From: Bradyrhizobium sp. JYMT SZCCT0428
GTDB taxonomy: Bacteria > Pseudomonadota > Alphaproteobacteria > Rhizobiales > Xanthobacteraceae
Assembly (NCBI RefSeq): GCF_018131075.1
Contig: NZ_JAFCLS010000034.1
Location: forward strand, 1 to 64,000
Length of the DNA stretch: 64,000 nt
Reading direction: 5' to 3'
Shown here: one piece after another, positions 40,658-49,814 of the stretch
Layout: each line of letters begins with the position of its first letter
Numbering within the stretch: the stretch's first letter is position 1
Notes under the pieces: model-generated
Database searches by the model: none
Seen by the model: the letters and a program-made list of their open reading frames with translations, nothing else
Told to the model about the DNA's origin: nothing
Program-made: the position numbers and the translations under genes

Positions 40658-43600
40658 ATGAATTCGCGCGTATCGTGGAGTGTAGAGGGCATCGATCCGT
40701 CGGTCCGTGAACGGGCCGAGGCGGCCGCGCGGCGCGCTGGCATGTCGCTGAGCGACTGGCTCAATTCCACCATCGGCGATTCCGCCCCTCCGAATTTCCG
40801 TGCGCCCTATGACGAGCAGCCGGCGATGCCAAGCGCGGAAAGCCGCGAGGTTGCGGACATTCACCAGCGGCTCGATTCGATCACCCGGCAGATCGACCAG
40901 ATTTCGCGGCCCCCCACGCGTGACGACGCGCCCCGAACCGAAGCGCCCCGCGCTGAGCCGACCGTCGCCCGGCAGCTGAACGACGCCATTTCGCGCCTCG
41001 ATGCGCGGCTATCGCAGATTTCAAGCCATGCCCCGCGCCAGCCGACGGTGCAGGAGCGGCAGCGCCAGGCCGAGATGGTCGAGCGCGCCGCGGCGCAGGT
41101 CTATCGTCCCTCGCCGCCGCTGAGCCCGGCGTCGTTTGATTCGGCGATCGCCGAAATCGCCGCGCGCCAGAACGAACTGGACGGGGTGCCGTCCCGGCAG
41201 ATGCCGCCGCGCAGCGCGCCGCCGATGGCGGCAGGTGTGCCGCCGATGGCGGCAGGTGTGCCGCCGATGGCGGCAGGTGTGCCGCCGATGGCGCCGAGCG
41301 CTCCCCCTGCCATGGCTTATGCGCCACCGATGCAGCCGCCTGCACCGGCGCCTACACCTGCTCCGATGCCAGCCGGTCCGGATTTTTCGTCGCTGGAACG
41401 GCATCTGCTCAAGATCACGAGCCAGATCGAGGCGATGCAGCGCCCCGACAATGTCGAGCAGTCGATCGCGGCCTTCCGCACCGAGCTTGCCGATATCCGC
41501 CGCGCCATTACCGAAGCGATGCCGCGCCAGGCGATCGATTCGATCGAGAACGAAATCCGCTCGCTGTCGCGCCGGATCGACGAGACCCGCCAGAACGGCA
41601 CCGACGCCAACGTGCTGGCCAACCTCGAGCGCGCGCTCGGCGAAATCTACGACGCGCTGCGCGCGCTGAAGCCGGCCGAGCAACTCGCGGGCTATGACGA
41701 TGCGATCCGCAATCTCGGCACCAAGCTCGACCTGATCCTGCGTACCAACGACGATCCGTCGACGGTGCGTCAGCTCGAAGACGCGATCTCGGCGATGCGG
41801 GCGATCGCCTCCAACGTTGCGTCCAACGATGCGCTGGCACGGGTTTCCGACGATTTGCATGCGCTGTCGGTCAAGGTCGATCAATTGTCCCGCGCCGGCG
41901 ACAACAGCGAGTCGCTGGCCAGCCTCGAAGCTCGCATTGCCGCGCTGACCTCGTCGATCGAAACGCGCGAGCGGCCGGTCGCAAGCGACAATTCCGAATA
42001 CATCGAAGGCGCGCTGCGCTCGCTGTCCGAACGCCTGGATCGCATTCCGGCCGGCAACGACAATGCTTCGGCGTTCACCCATCTCGAACAGCGCGTGACC
42101 TATCTGCTGGAACGCCTGGAGAACTCCGGCGGCCAGGGCGGTTCTGGCGGCGGCAATCTCGGGCGCGTCGAGGAAGGGCTGCAGGACATCCTGCGCCATC
42201 TCGAACACCAGCACGCGAATTTGGCCAGGCTCGCCGACAACACCAGCAGCTATGCGGCGCCGCAGCCGATGGATTCCGGCATCGTCGAAGCCGTCAAGCG
42301 TGAGCTGTCGGACCTCCGTTTCAGCCAGTCGGAAACCGACCGCCGCACCCAGGATTCGCTGGAGACGGTTCACTCTACGCTCGGCCATGTGGTCGATCGG
42401 CTGGCGATGATCGAGGGCGATTTGCGCGCGGTTCGCGCCGCGCCGCCCGTGACAGCCCCCACCCCCGCTGCATTCGAAGCCCCGGCAGAAGCACCGCGCG
42501 CGGCGATGCCGCCGCCCAGCTTTGCACCGCCGGCCTATGTCCCTCCGGCTCAGCCGCAGGCCTTTGCGCCGCAGCCGAAACCTGAACTGCCGAATCCCGC
42601 AGCCTTCCAGGAGCATTTTACCGCCGCGCCGCGCGACTTCCATGCCGCGGCGCCGGTAGCGCCGCCGGCCATCCCGCCGATGACGCCGCGCGCCATCAGC
42701 GAAATCCTCGAGCCGCACGCAGCCCCGCCGCGCACCGCGATCGCGCCGGAATTGCCGCCCGATCATCCGCTGGAGCCGGGCACACGGCCGACCGCACGGG
42801 CGTCGTCGCCATCGGAGCGGATCGCCGCGTCGGAAAGCGTGATCAACGAAATTTCCGCGGCCGCCAAGGAGCCGGTCAGCTCGTCGAGCTTCATCGCCGC
42901 GGCCCGCCGCGCCGCGCAGGCCGCTGCCGCCGCGCCCGCCAACGAGAAGGCCGCCAAGGCCGCTGCGAAGGCTAACTCGAAGGCCGCCAAGGTTACCGCC
43001 ATCGACAAGGGCAAGACCGACGGCAAGGAGCCGTCGAACATCACCTCCAAGATCCGCTCGCTGCTGGTCGGCGCGAGCGTGTTCGCGATCGTGCTCAGCA
43101 CCTTCCAGCTGGCGATGACGCTGCTCGACACCGGCAGCGCGCCGCAAATACCGCAGATGGAATCCACCGATCCGGCGCCGGCCTCAAAAGCCCCGGCCGA
43201 GAGCAGCGCCAAGCCCGCCATGCCGGCGCCGGCTGGGCCCTCCATGATGTCGCCCGCCCCGATCGGACGGCAATCGAACAACTCCTCCGCACCGAACACG
43301 CTGGATGGCGCGCAAGTCGCTATTCCTCAGACCGCGATCGCGCCACAGGCGGCGATGTCCATCCCGCCACAAGCGGTGATGTCGCCGATCAACGCCGGCG
43401 ACATCACCGGCGCGCTCCCGGCCCTGCCGGCCAATGGCAAGCCTGGAGCGGTGAAGGTGCCGACAGGCGAGCAACTGCCCGATGGCATCGGCGGGCCGAT
43501 GCTGCGCGCCGCTGCGCTGAAGGGCGATCCGGCGGCAGCGTATGAAGTTGGCGTGCGCTATGCCGAGGGCAAGGGCGTAGCAGCCAATCTCGACGAAGCC

Positions 43601-44209
43601 GCGAAATGGTATGACCGCGCGGCGCAAGCCGGCGTGGTGCCCGCGATCTTCCGGCTCGGCACCTTCTACGAGAAGGGCATGAGCGTCAAAAAGGACGCCG
43701 ATGTCGCGCGGCGTTACTATCTGCAGGCGGCCGAACGCGGCAACGCCAAGGCGATGCACAATCTGGCCGTGCTCGACGCCGATGGCGGCGGCAAGGGCGC
43801 CAACTACAAGGTCGCGTCGCAATGGTTCCGCAAGGCGGCCGATCGCGGCGTCGCCGATAGCCAGTTCAACCTCGGCATCCTCTATGCCCGCGGCATCGGG
43901 GTGGAGCAGAACCTCGCCGAATCCTTCAAATGGTTCAGCCTCGCGGCCGCGCAGGGCGATGCGGATTCCGGCCGCAAGCGTGACGATATCGCCAAGCGCC
44001 TCGACGCTCAGTCGCTGGCGGCGGCCAAACTCGCGATCCAGACCTTTACGCCGGAGCCGCAGCCCGACGCCGCCGTCAATGTCGCAACCCCGGCCGGCGG
44101 CTGGGACCCGGCGCCTGCGCCCGCAACTGCGACCAAACCCGCCGCCAAGCAGGCTTCGATCAAGCGCGCCGCAGCCTCGGCGGCGGCGCCGCTGGCATCG
44201 ACCCGATAA
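40658..44209 (+). CDS. PodJ-like SEL1-repeat membrane protein
   Basis: A 1183-residue protein. The N-terminus SWSVEGIDPSVRERAEAAAR followed by RAGMSLSDWLN is the usual head of PodJ-type localisation factors. Long amphipathic coiled-coil regions (about 60-130, 250-480, 520-600) alternate with Pro/Ala-rich linkers. One membrane segment is about 801-823 (SLLVGASVFAIVLSTFQLAM). The periplasmic C-terminal part has at least four SEL1 repeats (AAYEVGVRYAEGKGV, RLGTFYEKGM, NLAVLDADGG, NLGILYARGIGV). PodJ anchors polar organelles in Caulobacter, so a polar scaffold is likely. GGACGAG precedes ATG 40658. Confidence 0.85.
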   Translation: MNSRVSWSVEGIDPSVRERAEAAARRAGMSLSDWLNSTIGDSAPPNFRAPYDEQPAMPSAESREVADIHQRLDSITRQIDQISRPPTRDDAPRTEAPRAEPTVARQLNDAISRLDARLSQISSHAPRQPTVQERQRQAEMVERAAAQVYRPSPPLSPASFDSAIAEIAARQNELDGVPSRQMPPRSAPPMAAGVPPMAAGVPPMAAGVPPMAPSAPPAMAYAPPMQPPAPAPTPAPMPAGPDFSSLERHLLKITSQIEAMQRPDNVEQSIAAFRTELADIRRAITEAMPRQAIDSIENEIRSLSRRIDETRQNGTDANVLANLERALGEIYDALRALKPAEQLAGYDDAIRNLGTKLDLILRTNDDPSTVRQLEDAISAMRAIASNVASNDALARVSDDLHALSVKVDQLSRAGDNSESLASLEARIAALTSSIETRERPVASDNSEYIEGALRSLSERLDRIPAGNDNASAFTHLEQRVTYLLERLENSGGQGGSGGGNLGRVEEGLQDILRHLEHQHANLARLADNTSSYAAPQPMDSGIVEAVKRELSDLRFSQSETDRRTQDSLETVHSTLGHVVDRLAMIEGDLRAVRAAPPVTAPTPAAFEAPAEAPRAAMPPPSFAPPAYVPPAQPQAFAPQPKPELPNPAAFQEHFTAAPRDFHAAAPVAPPAIPPMTPRAISEILEPHAAPPRTAIAPELPPDHPLEPGTRPTARASSPSERIAASESVINEISAAAKEPVSSSSFIAAARRAAQAAAAAPANEKAAKAAAKANSKAAKVTAIDKGKTDGKEPSNITSKIRSLLVGASVFAIVLSTFQLAMTLLDTGSAPQIPQMESTDPAPASKAPAESSAKPAMPAPAGPSMMSPAPIGRQSNNSSAPNTLDGAQVAIPQTAIAPQAAMSIPPQAVMSPINAGDITGALPALPANGKPGAVKVPTGEQLPDGIGGPMLRAAALKGDPAAAYEVGVRYAEGKGVAANLDEAAKWYDRAAQAGVVPAIFRLGTFYEKGMSVKKDADVARRYYLQAAERGNAKAMHNLAVLDADGGGKGANYKVASQWFRKAADRGVADSQFNLGILYARGIGVEQNLAESFKWFSLAAAQGDADSGRKRDDIAKRLDAQSLAAAKLAIQTFTPEPQPDAAVNVATPAGGWDPAPAPATATKPAAKQASIKRAAASAAAPLASTR
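41219..41293 (+). repeat. 21-bp tandem repeat inside the PodJ-like gene
   Basis: Three exact copies of a 21-base unit starting CCGCCGATGGCGGCAG (41219-41239, 41240-41260, 41261-41281) and a partial fourth. Each encodes PPMAAGV in a Pro-rich linker. Exact identity suggests recent slippage; copy changes keep the frame. Confidence 0.95.
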
Positions 44210-44279
44210 TCCCTCCATATAAGGCCGTATGATCTGACGGGGCCGGCGTGGCCTCGCACGGCTTTGCAGTGAGGATCGA

Positions 44280-45119
44280 TTGTCTGCCGAAGATGGTCAG
44301 GACGGGGAAGGCCGTTTCCAGAGGTCGCCGACCGGGCCTTCGGTCGCGCCGCCGCGCAAGCTGGCCGAGGAGCCCGCGCCTTCGCCTTGGCGATCTGCTC
44401 CGCCGCCGCCTCCTCCGCAGCAACCGCAAACGGCGCGCAGCCAATGGCCGAACGGGTCAATTCTCATCTTCGTGCTGCTGGTCTCCAGCATCGCCATTCA
44501 AGCCTATCGCGACCTCTCACGGCCCGATGCCTGGGATTACTGGAAGGACCAGTATAGCTCGCCAAGCCTGACATCCTCCGTGGTCGCCAAACTCGATCTC
44601 GATGGCGCCGCGCGCAACCGGCGTGCCCTGGTGATCAAGGGAGAGATCGGACCGGCGGCAGCAAGATGGTTCCGCGAGAAGCTGGACGAGGCCCAGCTTG
44701 CCGCAGGCGATGTGATCCTGATGTCTTCGCCCGGCGGCGATTTGAATCAGGCGGCGATCATGGGCGAGATCATTCGCTCGCGCGGATTGATCACGGCGGT
44801 CGGCACCGCCGATGCCGCGGGCCGCGTCAAACCCTCCTATTGCGCCAGCGCCTGCGTGCTGGTCTTTGCCGGCGGCAAGAGCCGCATCGGCGTGTCCGGC
44901 TCAGGCCTGGGCGTGCACCGGTTTACCACGACAAAGCAAGTGGATGATCCGCTCGCCGAAGCCCAGAAGATATCAGGCGCAGTGCTGGGCTATATGACCA
45001 AAATGGGGGTTTCATCGTCGGTCGTGCAGGCGATGTCCGAGACCAAGGACATCCGCTGGCTTGCGCCCAAGGAGGCGCTCGCCATGAACCTCGTCACCGA
45101 TCCGGTGGGGAAGCCCTGA
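44280..45119 (+). CDS. Membrane-anchored ClpP/crotonase-fold protein (COG3904-like)
   Basis: A 279-residue protein begun by TTG 44280 after GAGGATCGA. A Pro-rich cytoplasmic N-terminus (residues 1-56, with a run of seven Pro) leads to one helix (SILIFVLLVSSIAIQAY) and a periplasmic domain of the ClpP/crotonase fold: VILMSSPGGDLNQAAIMGEI, then the Ser in YCASACVLVFAGG and the His in GLGVHRF. These match the Ser and His of ClpP-like proteases, so peptidase activity is plausible. The family is a predicted periplasmic protein of unknown role. It follows the PodJ-like gene by 70 bases. Confidence 0.75.
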   Translation: MSAEDGQDGEGRFQRSPTGPSVAPPRKLAEEPAPSPWRSAPPPPPPQQPQTARSQWPNGSILIFVLLVSSIAIQAYRDLSRPDAWDYWKDQYSSPSLTSSVVAKLDLDGAARNRRALVIKGEIGPAAARWFREKLDEAQLAAGDVILMSSPGGDLNQAAIMGEIIRSRGLITAVGTADAAGRVKPSYCASACVLVFAGGKSRIGVSGSGLGVHRFTTTKQVDDPLAEAQKISGAVLGYMTKMGVSSSVVQAMSETKDIRWLAPKEALAMNLVTDPVGKP

Positions 45120-45123
45120 TTGC

Positions 45124-45273
45124 TGTCGTCCCGGCCTTGAGCCGGGACCGATAACCACCGGCCGCAATTGTTTTGCGCGCTAAACGTTATCTTCCTCGTT
45201 CAGCAAGGCAGGCCGCGGAGTATGGGTCCCCCGATGTGCAATTGCACATCTGGGCTCAAGGCCGGGACGACGA
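45124..45273. repeat. Palindromic intergenic repeat (CCCGGCCTTGAGCCGGG type)
   Basis: Left arm GTCGTCCCGGCCTTGAGCCG then GGACCGATA; right arm TATGGGTCCCCCGATGTGCA then ATTGCACATC and GGCTCAAGGCCGGGACGACG. Second copy of the element at 27674. The 230 bases after it, up to 45505, hold no gene that I can see. Confidence 0.85.
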
Positions 45274-45505
45274 AAAATGATATCAGGCACCGGTCACGCC
45301 CTTGCGCAGGTGCGGCAAATAATTGCCTTCCGGGGCATTCTTTAGTCCCCCCTGCCACTGATCTGGGTTATGCAAAGACGCGGCAACCGGTCCGCGTGCG
45401 CTGACCCTGCGCGCCAATCGGATTCCACTGCCGGCAAATGCTCGAAACCATGCCCTGGGCGGCCGTTAGGCCAGGTCAGCGGCAGACAACGAGAAGCAGA
45501 CGCGC

Positions 45506-46432
45506 GTGCAGCTCTACCTTCCGATCGCCGACATTCCCGTCAATGTTTTCCTCATCCTGGCGATGGGCGCGGCGGTAGGTTTCGTCTCCGGCATGTTCGG
45601 CATCGGCGGCGGCTTCCTGATGACGCCGCTGTTGATCTTCGTCGGCATCGCGCCCGCGGTCGCGGTCGCTTCGGTCGCGAGCCACATCGCGGCTTCCTCC
45701 TTCTCGGGCGCGATATCCTATTGGAGGCGACGATCCATCGATCCCATTCTGGCGTTGGTCTTGTTGACCGGCGGTACCGTCGGGACGGCGCTCGGGGTCT
45801 GGACATTTACGCTGCTGCGCTCGCTCGGCCAGCTCGATCTGTTGATCGCGACGTCCTACGTCATCCTGCTGACCACGGTCGGCGGGCTGATGTTCTGGGA
45901 AGGCCTGCGCGCGCTGCTGCGGGCACGGCGCGGCGGTGCGGCGACGATACGCCGCCCCGGCAGCCATGGCTGGATTCACGGCCTGCCGCTGAAGATGCGT
46001 TTCAAGCGCTCGAAGATCTATCTCTCCGTGATCCCCGTCGTCGTGATCGGCCTGATCATCGGCTTCATCGGCGCCGTCATGGGCATCGGCGGCGGCTTCA
46101 TCCTGGTGCCGCTGATGATCTACGTGCTGCGGGTACCGACTTCGACCGTGGTCGGCACCTCGATGGTGCTGACGCTGGTGACGATGATATTCGCCACCCT
46201 GCTGCATGCGGTGACCAATCATCTGGTCGATGCCGTGCTGGCGCTGATCCTGATGATCGGCGGCGTGACCGGCGCCCAGTTCGGCGCCCGCGCCGGCCAG
46301 AAGATCCGCGGCGAACATCTGCGGCTGCTGCTCGGGCTTCTGGTGCTCGCCGTCGGCATCCGCTTTGCCGTCGAACTGGTGATCCGGCCGGCCGATCTGT
46401 TCACGATCCGCGAAACGGGAGGCGGGGTATGA
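45506..46432 (+). CDS. TauE/SafE-family sulfite/anion exporter
   Basis: A 308-residue membrane protein with about eight helices and the duplicated TauE signature: GFVSGMFGIGGGFLMTPLLI in the first half and GFIGAVMGIGGGFILVPLMI in the second. TauE/SafE proteins export sulfite, sulfoacetate or related anions. The start is GTG 45506. Its stop overlaps the start of the Alph_Pro_TM gene, so the two are coupled and likely work together. Confidence 0.93.
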   Translation: MQLYLPIADIPVNVFLILAMGAAVGFVSGMFGIGGGFLMTPLLIFVGIAPAVAVASVASHIAASSFSGAISYWRRRSIDPILALVLLTGGTVGTALGVWTFTLLRSLGQLDLLIATSYVILLTTVGGLMFWEGLRALLRARRGGAATIRRPGSHGWIHGLPLKMRFKRSKIYLSVIPVVVIGLIIGFIGAVMGIGGGFILVPLMIYVLRVPTSTVVGTSMVLTLVTMIFATLLHAVTNHLVDAVLALILMIGGVTGAQFGARAGQKIRGEHLRLLLGLLVLAVGIRFAVELVIRPADLFTIRETGGGV

Positions 46433-47214
46433 GCGCGCGCGCCTCGCTGATCGTGGCAAGTCTCGTGCTGGGCGCCGCGCTCGCCGTTTCGCCGGCTTGC
46501 GCCGAGCGGCTGATCGTGTCGGTCTCGAACCACCGCGTCACGGTGACGCCGAATTATTCCGGCGAGGAGCTGGTGCTGTTCGGCTCGGTCGAAAAGGATG
46601 CCCAGACGCCGGCCGGCCGCAACAATTACGATCTGGTCGTGACCGTCAGCGGCCCGCGCGCCGACATGGTGACACGGCGCAAGGAGCGCAAATTCGGTAT
46701 CTGGATCAACACCGACTCCCGGCAATTCCTCAAAGTGCCGACTTATCTCGCGCTGTTTTCCAACCGGCCGTTCGACGCCATTGCTTCCCCCGAAGTGCAG
46801 CGGCGGCAGCAACTCGGTCTCAACAATGTCCTGCTGACCCAGCGCGTCGGTCCCGATTTTGCCGACGTCGTGCCCAACGATCCGTTCCGCAGCGCGTTCG
46901 TGCGGCTGCGGACCCAGCACGGGCTTTATCGCGAGGAACAATCGGCGGTGACGTTCCTGACGCCGACGCTGTTCCGCACCGGCATTCCGCTGCCGGGCGA
47001 AGTGCCGATCGGCACCTACGATGTCGAGATCAAGCTGTTTGCCGACGGCGCGCTGGTGACGCGCACCGAAACCGCGTTCGAGATCGTCAAGGTCGGTTTC
47101 GAACAGTTCATCGCCAACGCCGCCCACAACAATGGTCTTGCCTACGGGCTGGTGACAGCCTTCATGGCGCTGATGACGGGCTGGATGGCGTCGATCGTGT
47201 TCCGGAAGGATTGA
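46429..47214 (+). CDS. Alph_Pro_TM (TIGR02186) family protein
   Basis: A 261-residue protein with a signal peptide (1-25, LIVASLVLGAALAVSPACA) and one C-terminal helix (GLVTAFMALMTGWMASIVF), which displays a large domain outside the inner membrane. Family features: VSNHRVTVTPNYSGEELVLF, then RKERKFGIWINTDSRQFLKV and VPIGTYDVEIKLFADGALV. This family is consistently next to TauE-type exporters in alphaproteobacteria. It overlaps the upstream gene by ATGA. A role as periplasmic partner of the exporter is inference from this pairing. Confidence 0.9.
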   Translation: MSARASLIVASLVLGAALAVSPACAERLIVSVSNHRVTVTPNYSGEELVLFGSVEKDAQTPAGRNNYDLVVTVSGPRADMVTRRKERKFGIWINTDSRQFLKVPTYLALFSNRPFDAIASPEVQRRQQLGLNNVLLTQRVGPDFADVVPNDPFRSAFVRLRTQHGLYREEQSAVTFLTPTLFRTGIPLPGEVPIGTYDVEIKLFADGALVTRTETAFEIVKVGFEQFIANAAHNNGLAYGLVTAFMALMTGWMASIVFRKD

Positions 47215-47222
47215 ATCCCGAC

Positions 47223-47299
47223 GTAGCCCGGATGAGCGAAGCGACATCCTGGGCAGTGTCGCGGCGGCTCCCGGATATCGCTGCGCTCATCCGGGCTAC
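47223..47299. repeat. Palindromic intergenic repeat (GTAGCCCGGATGAGCG type)
   Basis: The left arm GTAGCCCGGATGAGCGAAGC then GACATCCTGGG and the right arm CCCGGATATCGCTGCGCTCA then TCCGGGCTAC are inverted copies. It lies between convergent genes. Only full copy of this family in the window. Confidence 0.9.
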
Positions 47300-47337
47300 G
47301 GTCCATTTCCCCAACAGGCTGATTAGCATCGCCGCGT

Positions 47338-48255
47338 TCACGCAGCACCAGCGGCTCTGCTGGGCCGCGTCACCAGATAGATCCCGAGCGCCACCGGAAT
47401 GATCCCGAGCAGGTCGCGGAATTCGACGTGCTCGCCGAGCACGAGGAAGGCGAACAACATGCCGAGCGGCGGCATCAGGAAGTGATAGGCGCTGGCAGCG
47501 GTGGCACCGCAGACCTTCAACAGGTGAAACCACAGCAAATAGGCCAGGATCGATCCGCCCAGCACCAGGAAGGCGAATGCGCCGAGCAGCCGCGCGCTCG
47601 GCACGATGTCGCTGACGCTGGAAAACGCGAAGGCGAACGGCAGCAGCGCCAGTCCGCCGGCGAGGTTCTGCACACCGTTGCCGACCCACAGGCTGCCCTT
47701 CGGCGCCAGCACCTTGAACAGGATGGTGCCGACCACGATCGAGGCCAATGAGGCCAGCGTAAAGACGATGCCATCCATGCTGTCCGACCCAACCGACATG
47801 CGATGCCAGACGATAAAGCCGACGCCTGATATGCCGAGCAAGAGTCCCGTTACCTTGCGCCATGTCAACGCCTCGCCGAGAAACACCGCGGCGGCCACTG
47901 CCGTGAACACCGGATTGGCGCTGACGATCAGCCCGCCGAGGCCGGCGGATACGGTCTTGAGGCCGGTGTACCCCAGCCCGAGATAGAGCGCGTTGTTGGC
48001 GACGCCGAGTACGGCGAACACGGCCACGTCGCGCCAGGTGAGCTGCCATCCCTCGTTGCGAAATGCGGATATGCCGAGGATCAGGACGCCCGCAAGCGAA
48101 AACCGCGCCGTGAGCAGGATCAGCGGCGGACAATCGGTGACGCCGATCTTGCCGGCGACGAAGGCAAAGCTCCAGAGCAGGCAGAACAGCGTGATGGTGA
48201 GCGGCAGCCAGTTGAAACCGGCGCGGGGAACGGCAATCGAGGGTGCGAGCGACAT
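47338..48255 (-). CDS. EamA/DMT-family transporter
   Basis: A 305-residue membrane protein with ten helices and two EamA repeats (first ending AVLGVANNALYLGLGYTGLK; second with LLGISGVGFIVWHRM between the halves). Pro-rich motif FHLLKVCGATAASAYHFLMP is typical of the second repeat. Members export metabolites such as amino acids. AAGGAGACTCCCC precedes ATG 48255. It is divergent from a LysR regulator that probably controls it. Substrate unknown. Confidence 0.92.
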   Translation of the reverse strand: MSLAPSIAVPRAGFNWLPLTITLFCLLWSFAFVAGKIGVTDCPPLILLTARFSLAGVLILGISAFRNEGWQLTWRDVAVFAVLGVANNALYLGLGYTGLKTVSAGLGGLIVSANPVFTAVAAAVFLGEALTWRKVTGLLLGISGVGFIVWHRMSVGSDSMDGIVFTLASLASIVVGTILFKVLAPKGSLWVGNGVQNLAGGLALLPFAFAFSSVSDIVPSARLLGAFAFLVLGGSILAYLLWFHLLKVCGATAASAYHFLMPPLGMLFAFLVLGEHVEFRDLLGIIPVALGIYLVTRPSRAAGAA

Positions 48256-48363
48256 GGGGAGTCTCCTTGGCCCATGATGTAGGCCCGCGCCTTGATATTT
48301 AGAAATTAAATGATAGACTGGCATCCAGTTGATTTATGAATAGTCGGCTTTGGAGGATCCGCC

Positions 48364-49233
48364 ATGGCCATGCTCGATCTGGAACTGCTGCGCAGCTTCG
48401 TCTCGGTGGTGGATTCCGGCGGCTTCACCCGCGCCGGCGAGCGCGTCCACCGCACCCAGTCGACCGTCAGCCAGCAGATCAAGCGGCTGGAAGAGGACGT
48501 CGGCCAGCCGCTGCTGAACCGGAGCGGCAAGGACGTCACGCCGACCGAGGCCGGCGAACGGCTGCTGTCCTATGCGCGGCGGCTGCTGTTGCTGGCCGAA
48601 GAGGCCCGCGATGTGTTGACGCGCCCCGGCAGTGAAGGCGCGATCCGGCTCGGCGTGCCCGAAGATTTTGCCGCCTACCGGCTGGCAAAATTGCTGGCGG
48701 CGTTTTCACGCTCGCATCCCGGCCTGCGGATGGACGTTCGCTCCGACCAGAGCACTTACCTGAAGCGCGACCTCGAACGCGGCGAGCTCGATCTGGCGCT
48801 GTTCAAGCGCGCCGCCGGCGAGAAAGTCGGCATCGCGGTGTGGCCCGAACGCGTGCACTGGGTCACGAGCAAGAGCCGGCCGCGCGACACCAGCACGGGC
48901 TCGGTGCCGCTGATCGGCTTTCCTACCGGATGCCTCTATCGCTCGCGCGCGATCCACGCGCTGGAAAGCGCCGGCCGCGCCTGGCACATGGCCTACACAT
49001 CCTCCAGCCTCTCCGGCATCCAGGCCGCGGTTGCCGCCGGCATGGGCCTGAGCATTCTGTCCGAAATGGCGATCCAGGCCGACCACCGCGTGCTGACAGC
49101 GAAAGACGGTTTTGCACCGATCGACCGGACGGAAGTCGCGCTGGTCGCCGCACCGGATGCCAGCCCCGCCACGTTGCGGCTCGCCGATCGGCTGGCGGAG
49201 TTTTGCAATACGGTGCAGGCGAAGGCAGCGTAG
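48364..49233 (+). CDS. LysR-family transcriptional regulator
   Basis: A 289-residue LysR regulator. The N-terminal winged helix is LELLRSFVSVVDSGGFTRAG, then RVHRTQSTVSQQIKRLEEDV and LNRSGKDVTPTEAGERLLSY. The effector domain (about 90-285) has the two-lobed periplasmic-binding-protein fold, with the Cys-containing hinge LIGFPTGCLYRS. GGAGG lies seven bases before the ATG. It is divergent from the EamA exporter with an AT-rich 108-base gap, the usual regulator-exporter arrangement. Confidence 0.94.
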   Translation: MAMLDLELLRSFVSVVDSGGFTRAGERVHRTQSTVSQQIKRLEEDVGQPLLNRSGKDVTPTEAGERLLSYARRLLLLAEEARDVLTRPGSEGAIRLGVPEDFAAYRLAKLLAAFSRSHPGLRMDVRSDQSTYLKRDLERGELDLALFKRAAGEKVGIAVWPERVHWVTSKSRPRDTSTGSVPLIGFPTGCLYRSRAIHALESAGRAWHMAYTSSSLSGIQAAVAAGMGLSILSEMAIQADHRVLTAKDGFAPIDRTEVALVAAPDASPATLRLADRLAEFCNTVQAKAA

Positions 49234-49249
49234 TTTAGCGGCGAACGCC

Positions 49250-49334
49250 GTCATTGCGAGCGAAGCGAAGCAATCCACCTCTCCGCAGCAACGAGAGAAT
49301 GGATTGCTTCGTCGCTGTCGCTCCTCGCAATGAC
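49250..49334. repeat. Palindromic intergenic repeat (GTCATTGCGAGCGAAGCG type)
   Basis: Left arm GTCATTGCGAGCGAAGCGAA then GCAATCCA; right arm TGGATTGCTTCGTCG then CTCCTCGCAATGAC. Full copy, closely matching 31405. Confidence 0.92.
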
Positions 49335-49412
49335 GGGGCTATGTTCAATAGGACCGCGACGCCGCGCTCAAAAGCCGAGGTCCTAACTCCCGCTTGTTTG
49401 CGAGCGTCGGGA

Positions 49413-49814
49413 TCAGTTTACTTTCACGTTGCCGGCGCCATCGATGTCGCTGCCAGGATTGTATCCGGAGTCGTGCAGGTTCTTGAGGTACACCCGGTGA
49501 GAGGGGGTATCGGCCGGGGCAGAACCCCCGGCAATGGAAGCGTTGGCATCGTGGGGGTGGCGGCGCTGCGTTCCAGCCACCCTGGCTCCGGCGCGTGCAT
49601 TGTACGCACCGTTTTCAAAATTCGCAGTGCTCGCACCTGCTGCGCCGCCCGGCTCCGCCATCATCTTGCTGGCGGGGGTTGGGACGCCTTTGTTCAGGTA
49701 ATCGCGTTCCGGATACATTGCGCAGTCCGTGCACTGCGCAAATGCCGCGGACGTCGCTGCGGATGTCAGAGCGATCGACATCAAGGATGCGGCAACGAGT
49801 GTTTTGTAGTTCAT
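49413..49814 (-). CDS. Exported protein of unknown function
   Basis: A 133-residue protein with a signal peptide (1-26, LVAASLMSIALTSAATSAAFA). The mature part starts QCTDCAMYPERDYLNKGVPT (one CxxC pair) and is otherwise low in hydrophobics and rich in Gly, Ala, Asn and Asp, so probably extended or disordered. The tail has KNLHDSGYNPGSDIDGAG, reminiscent of short DSGYNP-type tails in secreted Bradyrhizobium proteins. GGAGCAAATACC precedes the ATG. No family recognised. Confidence 0.7.
   Translation of the reverse strand: MNYKTLVAASLMSIALTSAATSAAFAQCTDCAMYPERDYLNKGVPTPASKMMAEPGGAAGASTANFENGAYNARAGARVAGTQRRHPHDANASIAGGSAPADTPSHRVYLKNLHDSGYNPGSDIDGAGNVKVN

Noticed and set aside
41021..43147. 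Open frame of about 700 codons antisense to the PodJ-like gene
   Set aside because: Arg/Gly-rich translation, no ribosome site, produced by third-position GC bias of the sense gene.
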